Origin: JARIHD01 sp036392795
GTDB taxonomy: Bacteria; Patescibacteriota; Saccharimonadia; Saccharimonadales; UBA4665
Length of the DNA: 9,793 nucleotides
Assembly: GCA_036392795.1 (NCBI GenBank)
Contig: DASVXH010000036.1
Coordinates: 1 to 9,793 of the forward strand
Reading direction: 5' to 3'
Shown: positions 5,251 through 9,793 of the stretch, piece after piece
Position numbering within the stretch: the first letter of the stretch is position 1
Layout: every line of letters begins with the position of its first letter
Program-made: the position numbers and the translations under genes
The notes under the pieces: model-generated
Databases searched by the model: none
What the model was told of the DNA's origin: nothing
Seen by the model: only the letters and a program-made list of their open reading frames with translations

Positions 5251-6645
5251 CTATGACGCCTTTACCTCGCTAATGTCGCCTTTCATGTAGAAAGCGGATT
5301 CGGGCTTGTCGTCGTGTTTGCCATCTAGAATTTCGCGGAATGATTTGACGGTGTCTTTAAGCGAAACATATTTACCTGCGTTGCCGGTAAACTTCTCGGC
5401 CACAAAGAACGGCTGACTGAGGAAGCGCTGAATACGGCGGGCGCGGGCCACGATCTTTTTGTCTTCGTCGGACAGTTCTTCCATACCAAGGATGGCAATA
5501 ATGTCCTGGAGGTCTTTATAGCGCTGCAAAATACGCTGTACTTCGCGGGCCACTTTGTAGTGTTCTTCGCCGACAATTTGAGGATCAAGCACGGTCGAAC
5601 TACTGTCCAGCGGGTCGACGGCCGGATAGATACCGATGTCGGTTAGGGCACGGTTCAACACGATGGTGGAGTCTAGGTGAGCGAAGGTGGTTGCCGGGGC
5701 GGGGTCGGTAAGGTCGTCGGCAGGAACGTAAACGGCCTGCACTGAAGTGATCGAACCAGACTTGGTCGACGTAATGCGCTCTTGCAGCATACCCATTTCT
5801 TGCTGCAGGTTAGGCTGGTAGCCTACAGCGGACGGCAAGCGGCCTAGCAACGCCGAAACTTCGGAACCAGCCTGCGTAAAGCGGAAAATATTGTCTACGA
5901 ACAGCAGTACGTCCTGGCCTTTATCACGAAAGGCTTCGGCCATCGTAAGACCGGAAAGGGCAACACGAAGACGTGCACCCGGTGGCTCGTTCATCTGGCC
6001 AAAGACCAGCGAGGTCTTGTCCAAAACGCCAGCTTCGGCCATTTCGTGGTAGAGGTCGTTACCTTCACGGGTACGCTCACCAACGCCGGCAAACACCGAG
6101 CTACCGCTGTGGAAGCGGGCGATGTTGTTAATAAGTTCTTCGATGGTTACGGTCTTACCGACACCGGCACCACCAAACAGACCAACCTTACCACCCTTAA
6201 CAATAGGACAAATCAGGTCGATAACCTTGATGCCGGTTTCCAAAATCTCGATTGAACCGGATTGTTCTTCAAGAGTGGGCGCGGCACGGTGAATAGGGGA
6301 GTGTTCTTTAAACGTGCCGCCCTTACCATCAATAGGTTCACCAATAACATTAAACATGCGACCCTGGGTTTCTTTGCCTACAGGAACGCTAATTGGAGCA
6401 CCAGTATCGGTAATATCGGAACCGCGCTTTAGACCATCAGTACTAGAGAGCGCGACGGTACGCACTACGGTTTCACTCAGGTGCTGTGCGACTTCCAGAA
6501 TGAGTTTCTGATCGTTTAGTGCAGCCTGGAGGGCGTTGTTGATCGCGGGCAACTGACCCTGCGGAAATTCAACATCAACCACCACACCGACAACCTGGAC
6601 AACTTGTCCGGTAGCGGTCTTTGGTTTATCTTTTGTTGTTGCCAT
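5251..6645 (-). CDS. atpD: F-type ATP synthase beta subunit (catalytic)
   Basis: This is the catalytic subunit of F1, three copies per enzyme, which makes or hydrolyses ATP. Its 464 residues are full length. Seen in order: the N-terminal beta barrel (GQVVQVVGVVVDVEFP, 13-28), the P-loop GGAGVGKT at 158-165, GVGERTREGNDLYHEM from 187 with catalytic Glu190 and Arg191, GQMNEPPGARLRVALSGLT at 216-234, Walker B LLFVD at 247-251, the ATP-synthase signature PAVDPLDSSS at 341-350, and the C-terminal EELSDED (389-395), the DELSEED contact with gamma and epsilon. Small departures such as VIDLICPIVKGGK at 141-153 (usually VIDLLAPYAKGGK) suggest a diverged lineage. The start shares TAATG with the stop of the 40-residue gene upstream and has a strong AAGGAG seven bases before it, fitting the need for extra copies. 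Confidence 0.98.
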   Translation of the reverse strand: MATTKDKPKTATGQVVQVVGVVVDVEFPQGQLPAINNALQAALNDQKLILEVAQHLSETVVRTVALSSTDGLKRGSDITDTGAPISVPVGKETQGRMFNVIGEPIDGKGGTFKEHSPIHRAAPTLEEQSGSIEILETGIKVIDLICPIVKGGKVGLFGGAGVGKTVTIEELINNIARFHSGSSVFAGVGERTREGNDLYHEMAEAGVLDKTSLVFGQMNEPPGARLRVALSGLTMAEAFRDKGQDVLLFVDNIFRFTQAGSEVSALLGRLPSAVGYQPNLQQEMGMLQERITSTKSGSITSVQAVYVPADDLTDPAPATTFAHLDSTIVLNRALTDIGIYPAVDPLDSSSTVLDPQIVGEEHYKVAREVQRILQRYKDLQDIIAILGMEELSDEDKKIVARARRIQRFLSQPFFVAEKFTGNAGKYVSLKDTVKSFREILDGKHDDKPESAFYMKGDISEVKAS

Positions 6646-6767
6646 TATTCTTCTCCTTCGTTGTTCGTGGGTTCTAGATCTCGCAAGGCTGTCCAGTCTT
6701 CTACACCATCAAAATTAAGTCCTGTCTCCATGACGATTGGTTCTTCATCGCCTAATGCTTCACTCAT
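6645..6767 (-). CDS. Very acidic 40-aa microprotein between atpG and atpD (unknown)
   Basis: This short open frame encodes 40 residues, beginning MSEALGDEEPIVMETG and ending NNEGEE. It has 13 Asp/Glu and a single Arg, so it is strongly acidic. It has no membrane segment; FDGVEDWTALRDLE at 19-32 could form one amphipathic helix. The case for translation is good: GGAGG lies seven bases upstream of its ATG, the ATG shares ATGA with the atpG stop, and its TAA shares one base with the atpD start (TAATG). It is therefore coupled on both sides and fills the whole gap. Short genes like this are easily missed by length cut-offs. I know of no named ATP synthase subunit of this kind. It may bind a basic surface of F1, aid beta assembly, or serve mainly to carry ribosomes from gamma to beta. 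All of these are inference. Confidence 0.72.
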   Translation of the reverse strand: MSEALGDEEPIVMETGLNFDGVEDWTALRDLEPTNNEGEE

Positions 6768-7639
6768 TTTATGGCCTCCGCGCCGCCGCTGATTTCAGCC
6801 AATTCCTGGGTAATAGCCGCCTGGCGCGCGTTGTTAAATTCGAGTGTCAGATCATCGACGATGTCACTAGCATTGTCCGTAGCGTTTTTCATAGCCAACA
6901 TGCGCATGGAATGTTCACTGGCAGCGGCCTCTAGGAGCGCCTGGTAAATCTGAGCATCCAGTAAACGCATGGTCGTTGACTGCAACAGTACATCGACTGA
7001 TGGCTCGACGGTTGCTTCAGCGTCTTCAATTTTTTCTTCGCTCGTTTCCATATCCAAACCAGCTGGAAGCAAACGATTTACCAATATCTCTTGATTAACT
7101 GTCGAAATAAATTTGGTGTAGATAATATCTACAGCGTCCACCTGGCCATTGGCGAACAACCCGACTGCGGTTGAAAGAATCGGACGCAAGGTATCGGCGT
7201 CAGGCCGGTCAGGCAAGCCTTGGTACACGGCATGTACGTCCAAGCCGGCGATACGGCCAGCGGCATGTGCCGCTTGCCGGCCGATGACAATTACCGACGT
7301 CGTAACATCTTTTTCACGGTCGTCTTTTAGCTCTTTGATCATGCGACGAATGACGTTGGAATTGTAGGCACCAGCCAGACCGCGGTCACTGGTAACAACT
7401 AGAAGCAGGCGGTTTTTGATCGGTCGGTCGGTAAAGAGATATGATTCGCTTTCACCGCCGGCAATGTTACGCAGACGCGCCAGAATACCGCGCGCCAGTT
7501 CGGCGTAAGCCCGCGGGCCCGCGGCTGCTTCTTGTGCACGACGAAGCTTGCTAGCTGCGACCAGCTGCATGGCCTTGGTGATCTGCTTGGTACTTTTAAC
7601 CGATCCGATCCGCTGTTTAATTTGTTGCCTTGAAGCCAT
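6764..7639 (-). CDS. atpG: F-type ATP synthase gamma subunit
   Basis: This is the central rotor shaft of F1, whose two long terminal helices turn inside the alpha-beta ring. The 291 residues are the usual length. Seen: the N-terminal helix with RIGSVKSTKQITKAMQLVAASK (10-31, nearly the family consensus), SDRGLAGAYN at 84-93, and the C-terminal helix with YQALLEAAASEHSMRMLAMK (232-251). The family signature ITQELAEISGGAEA at 276-289 also fits. A 15-20 residue acidic stretch near 197-212 (METSEEKIEDAEAT) is a loop insertion of the kind that varies between lineages. The gene begins ten bases after atpA with no clear ribosome site of its own. Its stop overlaps the start of the 40-residue gene by four bases. 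Confidence 0.97.
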   Translation of the reverse strand: MASRQQIKQRIGSVKSTKQITKAMQLVAASKLRRAQEAAAGPRAYAELARGILARLRNIAGGESESYLFTDRPIKNRLLLVVTSDRGLAGAYNSNVIRRMIKELKDDREKDVTTSVIVIGRQAAHAAGRIAGLDVHAVYQGLPDRPDADTLRPILSTAVGLFANGQVDAVDIIYTKFISTVNQEILVNRLLPAGLDMETSEEKIEDAEATVEPSVDVLLQSTTMRLLDAQIYQALLEAAASEHSMRMLAMKNATDNASDIVDDLTLEFNNARQAAITQELAEISGGAEAIK

Positions 7640-7649
7640 GGTTTATTAC

Positions 7650-9203
7650 TTAGCCTTTGGCCTTTTCGGCCTTATGCACGGCAAAGGTTTTGGCGACTTT
7701 GTGGGCGGCGTCTAGGACGGTCTTTTCCAGGCCTTCGGTGGGCTTGTCGCCGGTATTCAGAGTCTTCATAGCGTCCTTGTGCTTGTCTTCCAGCAGGGAA
7801 ATAAGCTCGGCCTGTGCGTCCTTGACCTTTTCGGTCGGCACTTCATCAAATGCGCCCTTGGTGGCAGCCAACACGCTTACTGCCTGTTCGGCGATACTGA
7901 GTGGGCTATACTGTTTTTGCTTCAGCAGCTCGGTCAGACGCTGACCACGCTCAATCGTCTTTTTAGTGTCGGCGTCAAGGTCACTCGAAAACTGGACGAA
8001 TGAAGCCAATTCGCGGAACTGTGCCAATGAAAGTTTCAGACCACCAGAAACGGCTTTGATAGCTTTTGTCTGAGCGGCCCCACCCACACGGGAGACCGAC
8101 AAACCAACCGAAATAGCTGGGCGAATACCTTGATAGAACAAGTTAGTCTCTAGGAAGATCTGACCGTCGGTTATAGAAATAACGTTAGTCGGAATGTAGG
8201 CGGAAATGTCACCAGCCTGGGTTTCGATGATTGGAAGCGCGGTCAAAGAACCGGCACCCAGTTCGTCATTCAATTTAGCGGCACGCTCCAAAAGGCGGGA
8301 GTGCAGATAAAACACATCACCAGGGTAGGCTTCGCGGCCCGGAGGGCGACGGAGCAGCAATGACATTTGGCGGTAAGCAACAGCGTGCTTGGTCAGGTCA
8401 TCGTAAATAATGAGGGCATGACCCTTGTTGTCGCGGAAGTATTCACCCATGGCACAGCCGGCATACGGCGCTAGGTAGAGTAGCGGTGCGGGATCGGCAG
8501 GACTGGTGGCCACGACGATAGTCTGGTCCATTACGCCTTCGCGCTTCAGGCGTTCAATAAGCGCAGCGATCTTGGAACGTTTTTGACCAACAGCCACGTA
8601 CACGTTGATAATGCCAGATTTTTGCTTGGCCTGATTAATCATGGTATCAACAGCGATGGCTGTTTTACCAGTTTGGCGGTCACCAATAATCAGCTCACGC
8701 TGACCACGGCCAATCGGTACCATAGTGTCGATAGCCACAAGACCGGTCATGACCGGCTCGGATACGGATTGGCGATCCATCACGCCAGGAGCACGGCGTT
8801 CGATTGGGTTACGCGTTTTGGTTTTGATCGGACCTTTGCCATCCAGTGGGCGACCCAATGGATCAACAACACGGCCGATCATTTCGGGACCAACAGGTAC
8901 GTCGAGGACTTTTCCAGTCAGCGTTACTTTACTGCCGGCAACAACCTGCGAGTCGTCACCCAAGATCACCGCCCCAATCTCGTCTTCGAGCAGGTTAAGG
9001 GCAAAGGCAGTTACCGAACCGCCGTCAGCAGTTGCGATTTCCAGCACTTCGTTATAGCCGGCGCTGCGCAGGCCATACACCCAAGCCACACCGTCACCTA
9101 CGCGGGTAACGATACCGGCTTCTTCGAGACCCTGACGATCACGGAGGTTTTGGATCGCGTCACGGAGCTCGGCTGATAGTTCTTGGACTTTAAGCTCACT
9201 CAT
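7650..9203 (-). CDS. atpA: F-type ATP synthase alpha subunit
   Basis: This is the non-catalytic nucleotide-binding subunit that alternates with beta in the F1 ring. The 517 residues are full length. Seen: the N-terminal barrel (GIVTRVGDGVAWVYGL, 30-45), the P-loop GDRQTGKT at 174-181, VYVAVGQKRS at 201-210, DPAPLLYLAPYAGCAMGEYF at 237-256, Walker B ALIIYDD at 263-269, and the family signature ISVGLSVSRVGGAAQ at 364-378. Arg372 in that signature is the arginine finger that reaches into the beta active site. The C-terminal tail is lysine-rich. A 51-base gap separates it from atpH, the largest in the operon. A GAGGAG motif is present but about 14 bases from the ATG, farther than ideal, and no in-frame upstream start exists because of a TAA. 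Confidence 0.98.
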   Translation of the reverse strand: MSELKVQELSAELRDAIQNLRDRQGLEEAGIVTRVGDGVAWVYGLRSAGYNEVLEIATADGGSVTAFALNLLEDEIGAVILGDDSQVVAGSKVTLTGKVLDVPVGPEMIGRVVDPLGRPLDGKGPIKTKTRNPIERRAPGVMDRQSVSEPVMTGLVAIDTMVPIGRGQRELIIGDRQTGKTAIAVDTMINQAKQKSGIINVYVAVGQKRSKIAALIERLKREGVMDQTIVVATSPADPAPLLYLAPYAGCAMGEYFRDNKGHALIIYDDLTKHAVAYRQMSLLLRRPPGREAYPGDVFYLHSRLLERAAKLNDELGAGSLTALPIIETQAGDISAYIPTNVISITDGQIFLETNLFYQGIRPAISVGLSVSRVGGAAQTKAIKAVSGGLKLSLAQFRELASFVQFSSDLDADTKKTIERGQRLTELLKQKQYSPLSIAEQAVSVLAATKGAFDEVPTEKVKDAQAELISLLEDKHKDAMKTLNTGDKPTEGLEKTVLDAAHKVAKTFAVHKAEKAKG

Positions 9204-9254
9204 GTTGTTTTATTATTCTCCTCGTTCTTCCTATTGGGACCGCCATCAGGGGTC

Positions 9255-9656
9255 TTAGTCAATTGTTGCTAGTCGATTTAATTTGGTACGAATACTGGCA
9301 TCCAGTTCGGCGTCGGGCGTGCGGGCAATAAGACCGCCGATTAACTCCGAGTCAGTACTCTCCGTTAAGTGTACTTTTTTTGCCTTAGTCTGGACTGTAA
9401 GTAATTTGGTAAGGCTGGTGCGGATGTCTGCGGTCAGGGGCCGCGCACTCGTGACCGAAACAGTCAGCTGACCGTCCTGTCGGAACAATTCCCGCTCTAT
9501 ATCGTTAATGATAAGGTTGGCCTCGGATTCCCGGTGTTGATCAACCAAATAAGCAGCCAACACTTGCATCCAGTGAGATTGACGCGACGGCTCGGCCAGC
9601 AATTTGCCAGCAATTGTACGGGCCAAAACCCGGCGAGACATCTGCCCGGCAGCCAT
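9255..9656 (-). CDS. atpH: F-type ATP synthase delta subunit (short form)
   Basis: This is the peripheral stalk protein that ties the top of F1 to the b subunit. At 133 residues it is shorter than the usual 170-180. The C-terminal domain is clear: LTVSVTSARPLTADIRTSL at 64-82 (the family's V-V-T-S-A-x-P-L), then SELIGGLIAR at 102-111 (LIGG core) and DASIRTKLNRL at 119-129. The N-terminal region, about 60 residues, is predicted helical but is only about half the size of the normal six-helix domain that grips the alpha N-termini. The family is judged from the C-terminal motifs and operon position. The start shares TAATG with atpF and has AGGAG eight bases upstream, so the short N-terminus is probably real and not a wrong start. 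Confidence 0.88.
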   Translation of the reverse strand: MAAGQMSRRVLARTIAGKLLAEPSRQSHWMQVLAAYLVDQHRESEANLIINDIERELFRQDGQLTVSVTSARPLTADIRTSLTKLLTVQTKAKKVHLTESTDSELIGGLIARTPDAELDASIRTKLNRLATID

Positions 9657-9793
9657 TACGCCTTCTCCTGGAGAGCCTCGGTTACAAGCCTGGCGTCCTT
9701 ACGATCGTCCAGCTTTTCTTTCACTACTTTTTCGGTAGCAAGAGCTACCAATTCGATGGTGTCTTTTTTGAGCGCCTGGCGAGCTTTTGCCAC
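9656..9793 (-). CDS. atpF: F-type ATP synthase b subunit, C-terminal part (partial)
   Basis: The last 45 codons of a gene that enters from the window edge. The visible sequence is a charged helix rich in Ala, Lys and Glu: KKDTIELVALATEKVVKEKL at about 9-28 of the visible part, then LDDRKDARLVTEALQEKA. This fits the C-terminal end of the b subunit, where LA-x-x-x-x-KV and the LD-x-x-x-D-x-x-L pattern bind delta. Together with its place directly before atpH, this makes the call good despite the short length. The membrane anchor and dimer region lie outside the window, as would any atpB and atpE. The TAA shares one base with the atpH start. Confidence 0.85.
   Translation of the reverse strand: MAKARQALKKDTIELVALATEKVVKEKLDDRKDARLVTEALQEKA

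Noticed and set aside
7511..7524. A perfect 14-base GC-only palindrome, CCGCGGGCCCGCGG
   Set aside because: It lies inside atpG encoding ordinary Ala-Gly-Pro-Arg residues, with no T run or regulatory context; coding sequence explains it.
8583..9176. A 197-codon plus-strand open frame
   Set aside because: It is antisense to the highly conserved part of atpA and is explained by that gene's codon bias; no ribosome site or family motif.
9196..9246. A 16-codon basic open frame in the atpH-atpA gap overlapping the atpA start (MAVPIGRTRRIIKQHE)
   Set aside because: It has no ribosome site and is short enough to occur by chance; a leader-peptide role cannot be supported.

Overview
The window looks like a piece of a bacterial chromosome from a small-genome lineage. 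My best guess is Patescibacteria (Candidate Phyla Radiation), and within it a Saccharibacteria-like genome. This is an inference from the tight gene packing, the diverged but complete-looking F1 subunits with a short delta subunit, and the mix of glycosyltransferases with a small membrane-anchored protein. No rRNA or other phylogenetic marker is present to settle it. I see no tRNA, rRNA, CRISPR array, insertion sequence or phage gene.

Layout. (1) Positions 1-2870, minus strand: a three-gene glycosylation operon. It begins with a single-pass membrane protein with an extracytoplasmic domain, continues with a 614-residue GT2-GT4 double glycosyltransferase, and ends with a second GT2 gene that runs off the window and carries an in-frame amber codon. 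The genes overlap by 1-4 bases, and a good promoter with an extended -10 lies at 2919-2947. (2) Positions 3048-3773, minus strand: a monocistronic aquaporin-family channel with altered pore motifs, closed by a strong hairpin terminator. (3) Positions 3858-4507, plus strand: one unrecognised 210-residue protein, divergent from the channel gene, with an extended -10 so close to the ATG that its mRNA may be leaderless. (4) Positions 4560-9793, minus strand: the distal part of an F-type ATP synthase operon in the usual order atpF-atpH-atpA-atpG-atpD-atpC (b, delta, alpha, gamma, beta, epsilon).

The ATP synthase operon carries two extra small genes that I do not recognise, one on each side of atpD. 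The first encodes a 40-residue, very acidic protein. It shares ATGA with the end of atpG and TAATG with the start of atpD. The second encodes an 89-residue, acidic, proline- and glycine-rich protein between atpD and atpC, two bases after atpD and sharing ATGA with atpC. This pair bracketing the catalytic beta subunit is the most interesting thing here and could represent undescribed lineage-specific F1 accessory or assembly proteins. Other points worth a look are the GT2-GT4 fusion, the amber codon in the downstream GT2, the missing selectivity-filter arginine in the channel, and the short delta subunit.

How the genes work together: F1 (alpha, beta, gamma, delta, epsilon) with the b stalk couples proton or sodium flow to ATP synthesis or hydrolysis at the membrane. 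The glycosyltransferase operon probably builds a surface polysaccharide or glycolipid, with the anchored protein at its head. The channel gene and the orphan gene appear to be independent units between these two operons.
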